From the NCBI GenBank assembly GCA_037043235.1, contig JAWRVZ010000024.1, positions 4,006,501 to 4,070,500 on the forward strand: 64,000 nt of DNA, written 5' to 3'. This document shows, one piece after another, positions 1-12,483 of the stretch. Under the pieces are notes generated by a model. It was not told where the DNA came from and made no database searches. It was given only the letters and a program-made list of their open reading frames with translations. Within the stretch, counting starts at the first letter, position 1, and the number at the start of each line of letters is the position of its first letter. Made by a program: the position numbers and the translations under genes. This stretch comes from Rhodeus uyekii (taxonomy: Eukaryota; Chordata; Actinopteri; Cypriniformes; Acheilognathidae).

Positions 1-1227
1 GCTCAGGTTCTCTTTCACCATCTGTTACACTTGCAGAGTGTTTTTAGAAGTTCCAACACACTGAATCAAGACTTGGTTACTGTAATCTGAAAGAAGCCAA
101 TAACCATCCACAGCATGCAGCAAATAATCGCAACAAAGAAAGTCAAAGCACACAGGACAGAGGGGGAAAGTGAAACAGAACAGGCTGGGTGTGACAGGGC
201 AAGCATGCACTTCACAAGGAGGTTATCACATTATCCGCTCCTTATGAGTGGCAATTATGCAAATAAGAGCTGGAATAGAACCAGGACAATTAGGCACAGT
301 GGGTGTCTGTGCATATATTACAAATAAAAGGCCACAGTTAAATGGCCAGAGAAGAGGGTCTCTCTCCAGTGAGCGGGCAGCAGCTGAACTGGGTCGAGGG
401 GGGAGGGGTGTATGCTAATAACTGTGCCCAGGTGGTTTCAACAGACCTCAGTTCACTTCCATTAGCCTTGCAAGCAAAGGAACATCGTATATTTGTGTTT
501 AATTATCAAAACTTGTTTCTTTTTCTTTTTTGAGAGTATTTGATTGGACAGGAAACCTGATGAGAAGCTGAAATACAGAGTGACATCATTAAAACCATTG
601 ATCCATACTGGGGGAAGTTTATTTACGGTCACTATTCTCTTTAGTGGTCATGCAAGAGATAGAATCCAGTCATATAATCATCTCATATTACAATAAATGT
701 TGGTCAGTGAGGTCGATCTCAGTCACCACTGAGGAGTGTGACAGTGTGAGCTCACACTGATGCATCTGCAGTAAGCACACACACCACATTGCACATTATC
801 AATATGCAAAGCTTCAGTGTGCTCTATTGTGCGGCTTGCATTCTGTTCCGAGGGATTTGCTACACTTTTCATTGAGCAAAACAGTACTTACAATGCCATT
901 GCATAGAAAAACCCCAAACAAATGCGTTGCAGAGTGAGTGGGACAAAGACGCACATTCCCCTCACAGACAACAGCTGCCCAACACCTCTCTATGGGAACA
1001 TGGACTGAGTGACTCTTCCTGTACAAATGGCCAGCTGGACTGTGGTAATGAATCTAATGTCAACTAGAAATATTTCATAACACATTATCAGTGAAATGAG
1101 GGAACACAATGCACCATTTTAGCCCCAATTTTTGCTCGCCAACAGTTTTATCTGAGGCAAATCAGTGCTTGTTCATGTGAGCGACAATCGTAAAGTACAC
1201 ATGATCAAAGAAGCAATCTGAGAGAAG
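1..1227. other. Unique sequence, no gene seen
   Basis: I see no exon, RNA gene or clear repeat boundary here. Short open frames on both strands lack recognisable domains or codon patterns. The more GC-rich patch around 340-480 could be conserved non-coding sequence, but nothing in the bases alone proves it. Confidence 0.5.
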
Positions 1228-1665
1228 CAACTTTGGTCCCATTTACACCCGGTTTTAAGATGCGCTTTGGTCGATCATTTCATAAGTGGGCAAGACTAAA
1301 TACAAATGCAAAAGGAGTCAAAAACATTTTGAGCTTGTCTACTTCCAGAGGTTGTCGAAAACGCATTTGATTGATTTCGTAGAGTAAACGCTCATGTGAT
1401 CGAATGTGTTTGAACAACCACAAAAGACCCCCTGCTCTCCACCCACTGACCTGATGCGTAAACATTATGGGAAGCGAGCTAGACAGATAGGATTTAAACT
1501 TTGTTGGCTGAAGACCCAAGTTTGGTTTGAAGATGAAAAACGTACCAAGCACAATGTTCTCTCACCATACCTGATTTCTAAAAGGTGTAGTCTTGCTATC
1601 AGCAGAAACGAAAGCTGCTGCTATCCACCTGTCGTCTCCGGGCACTTTCGTTCATTAGATTAGGG
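1228..1665. repeat. Probable dispersed repeat (MITE-like)
   Basis: The stretch opens with 'cccatttacacc' followed by 'gatgcgctttggtcgatc', wording I recognise from a common fish interspersed repeat. Open frames on both strands (about 85-90 codons) look accidental. I cannot fix the ends or the superfamily from one copy. Confidence 0.35.
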
Positions 1666-1674
1666 AGCCATTGA

Positions 1675-1790
1675 TACACAGTATATGATTCAATTTGTTG
1701 AATCAAGAACTGATTCAATGTGTATCTTGAATGCAATGTAAGTCGCTTTGGATAAAAGCGTCTGCCAAATGCATAAATGTAAATGTAGTA
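1675..1790 (+). repeat. 5'-truncated tRNA-derived SINE
   Basis: Only the 3' half is present: 'caagaactgattcaatgtg', then a tail with 'gtcgctttggataaaagcg' and 'tctgccaaatgcataaatg'. The same tail follows a tRNA-like head at 6628-6791, 9021-9172 and 49567-49710, so this is a headless copy. It ends two bases before the solo LTR at 1793, so the LTR probably landed in the SINE tail. Confidence 0.8.
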
Positions 1791-1792
1791 CA

Positions 1793-2129
1793 TGTCACGG
1801 CATTGTTTGGTGTCCGATGAGGAAGACACAGAGATGCAAGATTTCAACAGAAATCTCTCTGTAATAAACAACACCAAAATACTTTAAATAACAAAACAAA
1901 AGGTGCACACTTGTGCAAAACAGGAAACTCGGAATACTAGGAAACCGCGGAACACTCGGAGGACATGCGTGCACACACGAATAGCATTGGTAACAATCGA
2001 CAAAGACAAGGGAAAACATGAGGGTTTATATACACAGGATAATGGGGAACAGGTGACGAGACTAACCAGACAGGTAAAGGAAATTACAATGGGATTATAT
2101 GGAAGTGAAGAGACAACATGACTGTAACA
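1793..2129 (-). mobile_element. Solo LTR (retrotransposon relic)
   Basis: This unit of 337 bp begins 'tgtcacggc' and ends 'gactgtaaca', the TG...CA pattern of LTRs. It is flanked by gtaca (1788-1792) and gtata (2130-2134), a 5-bp duplication with one change. On the minus strand it reads TGTTACAGTCATG and has a TATA-like box around 2025-2032. It is related to the LTRs at 12484-12838 and 33156. No internal gag-pol region lies beside it, so it is a solo LTR left by recombination. Confidence 0.75.
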
Positions 2130-2134
2130 GTATA

Positions 2135-3089
2135 CAAATTACAGTGCAAGAATAGCTATTTTTCCATGAATACATAAAACAAATATTTCACTCAAAACAG
2201 CCCACACACAAGACACACAGCATGCGCACTGCTGTTCACTTTACTGCCGGTGGTGTTAAGAGAGAGCCGCCTTGACAAGCACTGAAAGACAAGCCTTCAA
2301 GGCTTTGAATCTAAACTGACTGTGCTCAGAACTGCAAGCAAATGAGCACTGCATAAAAACAGCTTGCCAGGCTGTCACTGAGTTTGACAAGTGACATTAT
2401 TTTCCCCAAAAATCTGATTGCATACAGTAATGCTAGGTTGTGCATTTCATTGATTTGGTTAACTAGCAAGCTGATAATTTGGGATATACTGTAAATACAT
2501 AAGGCTTTCAGAGAGCAGCCATGATCTGCATGCTGGGAAACATTTTGTGTGCTGTAGGAATGACTCAGATCATGATATAGGTATTTTTGCACAGAAACTG
2601 GTTTCTTTTTGCCAGCAGCTCTCACAATGCCAGCTTTTATAATCTATTAACCATTGTCTGCTCCTTTCCACAATGCTTTGTCCAGAGATAGTGAGGAAAG
2701 TTATTAGAGTACAAATATTCCAAGACTCCTGATTCATGTTAATGTGGAAAAAAACATACTGAACAAAACCTATGTGCAAAAAACAAAAATTCAGGGAATT
2801 GTCACGCTTAATCGGTAACCCTTTAATAATACTAAAACCGTAATTTAATAACAATATTAAATGTAGTTGTTGTGGTTGCAAGCAATGAAAATAAAGTACA
2901 GGATTTAGTCACGCCAGTTTGTATTATTTCAAAAACTGAAAAGAACATCTTTAAAATGAACATCTTTAACCAGGAACAGAACAACCAACTTTAAATACCC
3001 AAGCCAAACTAATCAGCTAAATGAATAAGACATAGTAATCAAATCAAAGAGAAACCATGGGCGCATCTCAATCAGCTCTCTAGTGTCCT
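2135..3089. other. Unique sequence, no gene seen
   Basis: There are only short, domain-free open frames, including a 103-codon and a 99-codon frame on the minus strand. I see no splice-bounded exon or repeat end. Confidence 0.5.
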
Positions 3090-3885
3090 TGTCAGGCTTC
3101 TGACACATTCGGTCTAGTCATTTCTTGGTGTTGTGGTTCGAGTTCTGACACTACCGTAATGTCTCATGTTCTGTGGAGGCGCGCGATTTCTAGTGTCTCG
3201 AGTCGTGCACTCTCTTATCTGTGTAACGTCTTGTGTGCGGAGCATGATGTCTGATCCCAAGATTTTGGTCTTGTTCAGTTTCGGTTTTGTGTCGGGATTC
3301 GGGCATTCATGGCCTGTGTGTTTGTCCTTGTTGTGAGCGCCCGAAACGAGTGTTTGCTCGTTCTCCTGTGCTCTACGTCATGTGAGTGGGCGTGGTTACG
3401 AGCTTTGCGCGAGCCGCGCTCTCTCTCGTCTGTGTGTAATGCTTAGCACGCGGTTTGTGTTTACATCGGCCGCGTGCTTTTCATGTTGTGTTTCATGTCA
3501 TGCGCAGTTTGTGCAGCTGCACGCTGTCTCTTGCTTCTAGTGAACACGCGGCGATGGGCGTCCGCATTGGCTGCGTGTTCGTGTCTTGTAATTGTGTAAC
3601 CCCGCCCGTCTTGTTCCCTTGTTGTACTTTGATTTGCCCCAGCTGTTTCCCCCCTCATTTTCCTCATCAGGTTCTCCCAATTTAATACCTTGTTATACTG
3701 CTCGTCAGCTCCAGTCCTGTCCTGTCCTGCCTTGCCAAGTTAAGTCCAGTCTAGTCTGTTAAGTTTTCTAGTCAGTAGTTGTGTTTTCCCCCTCGGGGCA
3801 GTTTCCGTTTAAGTTTTGTTTTGTTTTATTGTTCAATAAATCTTCCACCCTGCATTATTGAGTCCTCATTCTCTCAAACCTGACA
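3090..3885 (+). mobile_element. Solo LTR, long family (~796 bp)
   Basis: The ends are TGTCAGG and CCTGACA, flanked on both sides by a perfect 5-bp duplication, gtcct (3085-3089 and 3886-3890). An AATAAA poly(A) signal sits at 3835-3840, close to the 3' end, which sets the strand. The unit is CpG-rich compared with its surroundings. A full sister copy lies inverted at 54773-55521 and a partial one at 29974-30330. No coding internal region adjoins it. Confidence 0.85.
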
Positions 3886-3890
3886 GTCCT

Positions 3891-4701
3891 AGGTTGTCAA
3901 TCAGTATACTGTGCACATTAATTCAGGCAAGCACAATAAAGACCCTAGTTCACTACACATTGGGACACGAATGAATCTGTTTCCGGCAAACATGACAACA
4001 CCGTCTGGTATCTGTAACAATCGTTAGTAAATCTCAAAAACTTTTTTTTCATACTGTACAATATATATTACATTATATATATTGTTGAGATGCCTAAATT
4101 CACTTTCTATAATTTTAAAAAGTTGATTTTGAAAATACGTTTTCACATTACTACTGATGTCATTAAATCAACGTGTCAAAATACGCCCAATAATTTCATC
4201 ATTTACATCACCCTTGCCCAAAAGTTTGCCTGTCATAACTGTGTATTATTTGAAGTGAATCCTATTAACAGTGTTAAACCTCATAGATAACTGAAATTAA
4301 AAGACAGACAGAGAGAGAGAGGGAGAGAGAAACACCCAGAGAGGAGAGACACAGCAGTTTGTGTGGTCCAGCTAGTGGAGCTTGGCTTGCGGCCCAGCCA
4401 GAGCCACGCATGCCATCCACCGCTGTTTATCCTGCGCTGCTCTCATGTCTAAACTCCTCCAGCGCAGAGCTTATCCAGAAAAAAGCTAACCACCCTGACA
4501 GAATGTCCTCTCATTAAAAGGATTTGCCCATCAGGCCTAAAGAGGATGTCATAGCAATACTCATTTCACCTATCTTCCAGTCAAAGGCAAAGAATGAAGG
4601 CGAAGACAGAGGTGACGATCATGATTGCTGTGTAAGGTGTCAGGTTAAAGAGGCGTTATAATATCCTTAAGAGGCATAATGACAGCAGGTGACTGCTCTG
4701 A

Positions 4702-4703
<2 letters not shown>
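3891..4703. other. Unique sequence; short GA-rich tract
   Basis: A GA-rich run sits near 4307-4345. The segment 4360-4480 is more GC-rich and lacks repeat signatures, so it could be conserved non-coding DNA. No gene is supported. Confidence 0.4.

Positions 4704-4737
<34 letters not shown>
4704..4737. repeat. (CA)n microsatellite
   Basis: A simple run of about 17 CA units, 200 bp upstream of a much longer TG tract. Confidence 0.95.
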
Positions 4738-4739
<2 letters not shown>

Positions 4740-4935
4740 GCTTTACCAGTGATTATTGCCAGACCGTATAAATTAAACTAAAATCAAGGTCCCCACACCT
4801 TTAGTGGATTAAGCATTTGAATGACTTTTCCAGGAATGTGAAAGAGGACAATTTATGAGCAAAATTTTACGAGCAATTTATTAACATAATTTTTATTTTT
4901 GTTTAGGTTTGAATGCTATATACATATATTGACGG

Positions 4936-5054
<119 letters not shown>

Positions 5055-5061
5055 CACACAC

Positions 5062-6627
5062 ATACATAACACATTCATAGGCCTCATCAGATTTTGTAAA
5101 TGGAAGCATAACATACCATGAATATAAGAACAAACCAATCAGGTTTTCTCTTGTGTGTCACACCATCACTCTCAAGATTACCCAAAAAAATAGTTCGAAA
5201 AATTAACATTAAAAATAGATTTTCAATAATATCTTTTTGGTTTAACTATATTTGTCTTGGGGACACATATAAACACAAATAACCATCTTCTTTTTAACAA
5301 TTGTTCAATGATCCGATCTGATCAATAACACTTGACCATAAAAACTAAATGAAATAAATATGTATACATAATATATATACATAAATATGTAACTAATATT
5401 TTTCCCCACTCTGTAAATTTCACAGGTAAATGTGATCATGTCTCAATCTGACCAACATGAACACATGTAAATACAATGCAACTTAACATGATTAACACAA
5501 CTCTATTTTCTACATTACACATGAAGAGCAGCAATATTACGCAGCATGCCCAGAACATTACAGCAGTGTGCATGAGTGTTGTCGGAAGGGCTCTTTTAAA
5601 TAATTTATAGCACAGATGCTTCATTAGCCACTGATATCCACAAAACTAATTTAAAAAAGCATTTAGAATAGATTGTGCTTAGAGGAAGGACAATTCCCTC
5701 ATGCACCACACCGTTGATAGGGTTATTTTTATTCTTTAACATGTTCATACATTTACAAAAACAACAAAAAGGTATTCTAAGATTCAATTTCCATGACTAT
5801 AGAGAGGTTTGTTGACAAGGGAAGGAGGAGGCAGGAATCGACGAACATTCAATCTTTGAATCACAAACTAAACAAACACAATGCGAAACTAAAGAGGCAG
5901 TCCCACACACTTAAACAAAACACAACGTAAATTAGTCGTCACTTCTCCTTTTATTCATCCAGATCTCCTCCCATTCTCACAGCAGTCTGCCTCGTCCTGC
6001 TTGCCACAACAAATGTTTCATATCTTTTAAGATTTTATTCCTTTCTATTACTTTTTTCAGGGCTTGAAATCACAATTGAACATGCCCAGATTTTCTACAG
6101 CTGTGGGACAAAAGTGATTAAAATCCCAGCGATATGAATACAGCTGCTATTGTAAACAATGATTTATTATTATCACTAAAGTGGAAAAGTCAAAAACAAA
6201 GGCTTGATCGGGTATAATGAATGAGAAAAGGGAAGGCAAAGCGAGGGCACAAACACAGTTTGTGTGTAGTTAATCTAGCCAAGCATTTGATTAGTGGGCT
6301 GGCTCCACTCGCAGGGCCAGAGAGGCATCCGTGTAAAGGGCATTCTAGCTGTGTCTGTCAACACACAACCGCACAACAAACCTCCCAATCTAATTAGATC
6401 TCAGACTTTTGAGGCAGCCATGGCGTCCCGTCAGAGGAGAAATAAACTGAAGAGTGCGATTTTCAGGTGAGGAAACTTAATCTAAAACAGTGACATCAAG
6501 TGCGTATGACATATTGGGCTGGGTATTGACAGACTTTACAATTCAATTCAATTTAATAGAATATATTAGGTACAGTACATACATTTTTCTCTAGGAAAAT
6601 CAACTTATTGTGTGGGGAACCCTGCTA
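5062..6627. other. Unique sequence, no gene seen
   Basis: Mostly AT-rich. A patch at about 6230-6470 is more GC-balanced and contains homeodomain-type TAAT motifs ('ctaattagat' near 6389), so it may be a conserved non-coding element. No exon is supported. Confidence 0.4.
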
Positions 6628-6791
6628 GCTTTCCAGTAGCTCAATCAGTAGAGCATTGGTGTTTGCAATGCCAAGGTCATGGGTTCGATTCCCAGGGAAA
6701 GCAAGAACTGATTAGAGTGTCAATGTGTCAATGTGTTTCTTGAATGCAATGTAAGTCGCTTTGGATAAAAGTGTCTGCCAAATGTACAATG
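6628..6791 (+). repeat. tRNA-derived SINE, full-length
   Basis: The tRNA-like head has an A-box region 'tagctcaatcagtagagc' and a B box 'ggttcgattcc' at about 6682-6692, the internal RNA polymerase III promoter. It is followed by 'caagaactgatt' and the tail with 'tcgctttggataaaag'. The same head-plus-tail order recurs at 9021, 49567, 60361 and 60519. It is not a tRNA gene because the cloverleaf is degenerate and fused to the SINE body. Confidence 0.88.
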
Positions 6792-7859
6792 TATCTGGTA
6801 CATTTCTATAATCTTACATTAAACTTAAATTCAGATCAAAATCAGCTATACAAAACAAATCAGATCTGAGCAATAAATCTGAATTGAGCAGTGTGAACAT
6901 AGCCTAAAAGATTTTGAGATTCAAGACTCAATAAAAGGTTCATCAAAATGAAATCAAGAAATCAATACGGTCAACTCAGCCCTACTGACATGCACAGTAA
7001 AGCTTGTTGGTCATGCTGTCAGGAAAACTCTAAGATTCAGGGTTAAAGATTTTAAATCAAGGTGCCTTTTTAGCAAAAAATAACTCTCCCTAGAGAGTTC
7101 ACATTTGATTATCATGGTTATGGGTCTCTACTAAAGAAGGTCATTGAGAAATAATCGTATTTGTCACATACAAAGCGATTTGGCTCGGACACAAAAGGCT
7201 TCATTTTCCACCCCTTTCTTCTAGTGTCCTCTAAAACAGTGTCCTCTTAAATGATAACTACCAAGGGACATTGTATAGAGTCATTAAATCATAAGAGACA
7301 GCATGGCCCAGTGAAAACGCAACACGATTTGTCATCTGCTTCATAACATTAGGCCTTCCCGAATCACCAGTCTGGTCAGCTTAACATACAATGTGACTGC
7401 AGCAGATAACAGCCAAAGAGCAACCATAGAGTACATTCACAGGCCTGCCAGCGTAAGAGTCATAAAACAAACATGATATTACTATAATAAATACAATATA
7501 TCATAACCATTGATTTATTTCTTGTTGGGGTTGGTCTTTTCTTGCATTTTGAATTGGCTCAGGATGAGCAGTGGTTATTTAAGTGCTTGTTACTAACTAG
7601 TCGGGAGAGTTGAGGTTGTTTGATTGTTTCTATTTTTCTTGCAGTTCGCAGGAATGGACTCGTAGCAGGTGCCCTTGGATTGAAACCTCTCTACCATCAT
7701 GAGATCCTCGTTTGTCCCGTATACCTCGTGGCATTTGAATGTTTGTTATTTTAATTCCATTATGTTTTCCCCAAGAACCTTGTAAGAAATACGTTTTGCA
7801 ACTGTATTTATTTTGTGATCAACTTTTTTGTTGCAGTTACGAGCTAAACTGTAACAATA
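6792..7859. other. Unique sequence, no gene seen
   Basis: No coding or repeat structure could be supported in this stretch. Confidence 0.45.
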
Positions 7860-8199
7860 GTTAGTTCACCCAAAAATGAAAAATCGGTCATCAATCACTC
7901 TAGTTGTTCCAGTTCAACTTTTAAACACACAAATGAAGACATTTTGATGAATGAGATTTCTGTCCATCCATTGAAGGTCTGTTTACTCAAAACATGAATT
8001 GAGTGGTTTAACTCAAGTCTTCTGAAGAAGAGGCACGACTGTTCTCGCACATCAAACAAGCATGTTTGAATTTCTATTTACCAAACTTCATAAAAAGTAT
8101 CTTCATTTGTGTTCTGAAGATGAACGAAAGTGTTAAGGGTTTGGAATGGCGTGAGGGTAAGTAACTGATGACAGAATTAAAAAATTTGGGTCAACTAAC
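7860..8199. mobile_element. MITE with 'gttagttcaccc' ends
   Basis: The left end 'gttagttcacc' and right end 'ggtcaactaac' are inverted repeats with one mismatch. The interior phrases 'caaaaatgaaaaatcg' and 'aagatgaacgaaagtg' are familiar from a very common fish non-autonomous DNA transposon. It has no coding capacity. Confidence 0.75.
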
Positions 8200-8309
8200 A
8201 CAGCTGAAGTGTCCACTAATTTTTAAGCTAAAATACTCTCTCTCTTGTCCCCACTTAGTGATTGGTTCCTTTGAGGAGTCTAAAAACTGCACCTTTGTCA
8301 AAACATTGG

Positions 8310-8598
8310 GTCTCATTCACTAATAATTGCATGGACTATTCAAATTTATACGCACAGAAGAAACTTCTCACAAAAAACTTGATTCACAGCAACATCTAAA
8401 GGCTCTACGCTCAAACCTTCCTTTACCAACTTTCGACACTCTCAGAAAACACATGGCACTCTATAAATATGCGTTCTTGTCTGAAAGCATGTGCATCCTA
8501 CACATAGTTTTTTGTACTAAAGTTTTTGATGAATTTTTTCTGAAAACGTATGCAGATTTCACACAAATTCATGCATGTGTATGGTTAGTGAATGAGAC
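8310..8598. mobile_element. MITE with 14-bp perfect TIRs
   Basis: The ends 'gtctcattcactaa' (8310-8323) and 'ttagtgaatgagac' (8585-8598) are perfect inverted repeats. A 106-codon open frame running through it (8327-8647) is not a gene, since it reads straight across the right TIR. Confidence 0.7.
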
Positions 8599-9020
8599 TA
8601 AAACCATTGTCCTAAAACAGCAACATTGGCTCAATCAGTGGTGTTAGTTTGGGGAGCATGACTATCTGTTCATACAACCCGTGCCGGACTGGGGGAATGT
8701 TCAGGAAATCTGATTATAAACCACTTTTTGGCAGTAGGAATGCAGAAATTACACGCTTCATCTTTAATCACCAGCCATGGGAACTGGAGAGATGTCATTG
8801 CTTTAGTCTGCATTTGTGTAACATGACATATTCATGCTAAAAAGGTAAATTAATGCAATTTCACTAAGAGATTTATGCTGTGAACTGCAGGGGGGGGGGG
8901 GGGGGGGGGGTGCATAAAATGTTTAATCTCAGGCTTCTTTCCATATGGCATACGTGCTTCAACAGCAGTAGTCCACGTAACTCAAATCTCAGCAGTTTCT
9001 GAATGTTTTTGTTATTAAAT
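8599..9020. other. Unique sequence with poly-G run
   Basis: A G homopolymer of about 20 bases occurs at 8891-8910. Nothing else is recognised. Confidence 0.6.
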
Positions 9021-9172
9021 GCTTTCCTGTAGCTCAATTAGTAGAGCATTGACGCTTATAAGGCCATGGTCATGGGTTCAATCCCAGGGAAAGCAAGAAC
9101 TGATTCAATGTGTTCCTTGAATGCAAGTTGCTTTGGATAAAAAGTGTCTGCCAAAGGCATATATGTAAATGT
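9021..9172 (+). repeat. tRNA-derived SINE, full-length
   Basis: Same layout as the 6628 copy: 'gctttcctgtagctcaatta' head, B-box-like 'gggttcaatccc', then the tail with 'gctttggataaaa' and a terminal 'atgtaaatgtaat'. There are several substitutions relative to the other copies. Confidence 0.87.
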
Positions 9173-9898
9173 AATCCAACATAACAAAAATCTGATCCAT
9201 AATAGGCAAAATTCTTTAATCTCCTCTGATTAATGGGTCTTTTCATGAAATGTGACTGTGGAAAAACACATTAAGTAAAGACAAAGAGCAGCAAATAATC
9301 TTCGCTGGCAAAGATCTCCTACCCTGGTCAAGTCTGTATTCTGTAATCAAATCAGTGAGATCATTTGACTGTGCATTAAAATCAAGTGACAGGCTATTTC
9401 AGAGATTTGCAGAAGGATTTTTGAGCCTGCTTGACAGAGTAACATTACTTACTGACCTTCTACCACAGCAGCACAAATTGCTGTTATTGTACATTTTCTC
9501 CTAACTACAGTAATACCTCGGTTTATGAGCGACTTGGTATACGAGCAAATCGGTGTACGAGCATGGAGGGTCGAATCGGTGTACAAGCGTTGTATCGGTG
9601 TACGAGAAAAAATTTCCCTCACCCATGCGCATTTTTGTGTGGAAAAAGTCCTAACGCTCAGCATCCTTGTGCGCATTTTTAGATGAAATATCCTAATGAC
9701 AGCCTCTCATAACACAGTCAGGAGGTTCCAACCCCTTTATAACCCCTTAACTCATTCATTGGTTGCATCATTCACCACAGTGATACTTTTATAAGTGATT
9801 TACAGAAGTTTTTACCTCATATTCTAAACATTAATTCATTGTGATTGCTATTGTTCATGTAGTGAAATATACACGTACAGTACCTCTAAGCAGTAACT

Positions 9899-10190
9899 GT
9901 CACGGTTCATGAATTCAGTGTCTCCTAGTTCTGCCTGAGTGTGTATGTGTGTGTGGTCACTGAACACCTGATTCTCATATCATCTCCCCGCTTTCGTTCG
10001 CGACTCCCGTGAGTTCGTTCCGTCGAGGCTCCCACGAATTCGTTCTATCGCGGCTCCCGCAAATTCGTTCTCTCGCGGCTCCCGTGAATGTTCCTCGACT
10101 TTAACTCTGGATTATCACTTCGTTTGTTTTCTGCACTATTATAATAAATTCACTCATTTGCTTTCATCCTTGCTTTCCCCGCTCCCCCCT
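9899..10190 (+). mobile_element. LTR-like insert inside Tigger-like element
   Basis: The sequence from 'tgtcacggttcatg' to the C-rich run is absent from the two sister Tigger-like copies, so it is a secondary insertion. It opens with TGTCACGG like the solo LTRs in this window and has 'aataaa' near its 3' side. I could not find a matching target duplication, so the right end may be truncated. It contains the 25-bp tandem repeat at 9999-10095. Confidence 0.5.
9999..10095. repeat. 25-bp tandem repeat, ~3.9 copies
   Basis: Units begin 'cgcgactcccgtgagttcgt', 'cgaggctcccacgaattcgt', 'cgcggctcccgcaaattcgt' and a final partial 'cgcggctcccgtgaa'. The period is exactly 25 bp, CpG-rich, with a few substitutions between units. 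Confidence 0.85.
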
Positions 10191-10599
10191 CCTCCCTCCT
10201 CTCTCTCCTCCAAGCAGGCTGCTCAAACCTGAAGTGCATTACAGTAAATTGTCAAGTATTTTTAGAGTTTAATTGTCAATTATTAATTAGTATTTATATG
10301 AGATCTTAATGGTTACAATTTTAACTGCAATTAATAGGGTAAAACCAAAAAATATTTAAAATGGGCATTTATGGTTATGTGGAACGAATTAATTGATTTT
10401 TAGTGCATTCTTATGGGGAAATTTGTTTTGGTGTACGAGCATTTTGGTTTACGAGCTCGCTCTAGGAACGAATTAAACTCGTAAACCGAGGTATTACTGT
10501 ATATAGTCTAGATCTTAGATTAGTCATCTTGGGGCCAGATTTACTATACAGGGTAAATTAGCATAAGACTACAATCCCATTGAAACGTAGATAGGAGTG

Positions 10600-10953
10600 G
10601 AAAGTTCTGGGGTGACTATGTGCAGAATAAAGACGCGTCTGTTTACTTCCTGGTTCCCAACGTGCTCTCCCAGTGTTCTTCCACACACCTTTTTCATTAT
10701 TAATCACCTCGTTATTTTTGTCAGCTGTGTCTTCTTCCCTCAATCATCCCCTGTGTTTCTTTCAGTCATGGTCCGTTATCGTCATGTTCTGCCTAAGTCT
10801 AGTCTTGTTCTCTCCAGTTCATACGTTTTTGCACGATACATGCTGTTTTTTGTTTGTATTTAAAGTGGTTATTTGAGTTGTCACTAAAAAGTCATGTTTG
10901 AGTTATTCCTGCCTCCTCGCCTTCATCCTGCACCACTACACAACCGTGACAAG
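10600..10953 (+). mobile_element. LTR-like remnant
   Basis: The 3' end 'ccgtgaca' at about 10946-10953 and the T/C-rich body ('cagtcatggtccgttatcg') resemble the other TGTCA-type LTRs. The 5' boundary and target duplication are not evident, so this is a truncated or eroded copy. Open frames here are spurious. Confidence 0.4.
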
Positions 10954-12478
10954 ACGCAACTAGATAATTTCCATAACGACCAATGCAATCCACCAAGAGC
11001 AGAGGAAATTCACAAAGGGTCGCAAACTAGCAGAGGTAATGATAATCAGGTGTGTGTACTAACAACACAGCTTAAGACATGTTTCTTGGGAAGCATTAAT
11101 GCCGCAAATACCGTTAAATCGACAAGTGCAAACCTTAGTAAATCTAGTTAAATGATACATTTAAATACTTTTCTAACATAGGTACTGCATTTGAAAGGAA
11201 AACTCATACAAATCCAGTAAGCCCAGTCCCAATAATAACTGTGTCCAAGCTAATTATTCACTGTTTTCAATTAAGGAACCTACACCTGAAAATGACACTT
11301 TTCAATATGTGTTCTCACTGTTCAAGCAAATGTTTAAATATATGTATTTATTTACATTTGATATAACATTTGAATGTTACATACAGAATGATTCAAGTAA
11401 AACTACACTACATTGCCTGCATGAGTGCGTTAAAAAAAACTTAAACGTGAAACAAGACAATGGTACTCTATTATTCAAAGAAATTCGAAATTCAAATCCA
11501 CATGATTTGACTTTTAAAAAAGCCACTTACAATTGCTTGTGGAACTTTCCTTCATTTGAAATTCAGAAACCAGTGCTATATTCAGGCTGTACTTTTAATT
11601 TATGGACAAAGTCACACAAAATAAATGGTCAGGAGAGGAACAGAGACCTCTTACACAAGCATTGGCACAAAAGTCATCATGTCTGCAAATCACATGCAAA
11701 TTTAATGCTGGAAAACATTCTAGTTGCATTTGCATTTGAGAGTCTGCGAGGAAGGTATAGTTGAAATTACTTTGTGATTCAATTCAATAACAGATTTTGA
11801 TTGTAAATAAACTCTAAAAGCCAGTTTGAAACTATAGTCAATGCTTTATTGCCAGTAATAAAAGTATGTAAAAATGCCATAACTATGTAAAAGTCTCCCC
11901 GCACATATAAAGCTTTCACAACATAGGATTTGGTGAGGTTAATCTCTGAGAACCCCTCATAATAATAAAGCTAGCCTTTGGGCTACTTAACATTAAATTA
12001 ATTTTCACACTTTGATTCCCATCTGTATTGACTGAAGAGTTATGGGTGTGATTCTATTTTCCCTGCTATTACTGACAGGAATGAACAGTTTCTGAAGACC
12101 TCTGCTTAATTGGCCTGTCTGTAATCCAAAACCGTATCTGATATAAAACCTAATAACTTATTAAACCTCTTAAAATAGAACCAAAAAGGTCAGTAAAAAT
12201 AGGTCTTTGTTCAGGTCTTTTTTCTGAAAATGAATCTCTGAGCTTTTTAATTTATTTCTAGAACAATCTGACTAAGGCTCCTCAAGAGACCAGAGAAGAT
12301 GAATCCGGTTCCCGTGAGGAAGAAGTTTCCCAGCATTGATGTGGCAAGGACACAAGCAATGAAAGACTGGAGAATAATCTGTATGATTACAAATGGTTTA
12401 ACCTAGTGTCCTGCAGATACAGTAGATTAAGGGCCTGTTCCCAGGACCATAACTATGATGATAAAAATTGTTCTTAAT
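10954..12478. other. Unique AT-rich sequence, no gene supported
   Basis: The 151-codon open frame at 11309-11764 has no recognisable domain and the base composition of its surroundings, so I do not call it a gene. Nothing else is evident. Confidence 0.45.
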
Positions 12479-12483
12479 GTATA

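Larger units (their letters stand above)
9508..10499. mobile_element. Tigger/pogo-like element, non-autonomous
   Basis: The ends start 'cagtaatacctcggttta' on each side as inverted repeats with one mismatch over 22 bp. The element is flanked by TA dinucleotides (9506-9507 and 10500-10501), the target of Tc1/mariner-type transposons. The body matches, in inverse orientation, the 25838-26545 and 50869-51591 copies. This copy is longer because of a foreign insert at about 9899-10190. No transposase frame survives. Confidence 0.82.

Noticed and set aside
6628..6700. tRNA gene call for the SINE head (and the equivalent heads at 9021, 49567, 60361, 60519)
   Set aside because: A and B boxes are present, but the cloverleaf is degenerate and each is fused to the same SINE body and tail.
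8327..8647. 106-codon open frame as a gene
   Set aside because: It reads through a MITE and across its right inverted repeat.
9999..10095. CRISPR-like array
   Set aside because: The 25-bp units are directly adjacent with no unique spacers; this is an ordinary tandem repeat in eukaryotic DNA.
11309..11764. 151-codon open frame as a gene or exon
   Set aside because: There is no recognisable domain, no supported splice sites and no codon signature differing from the surroundings.
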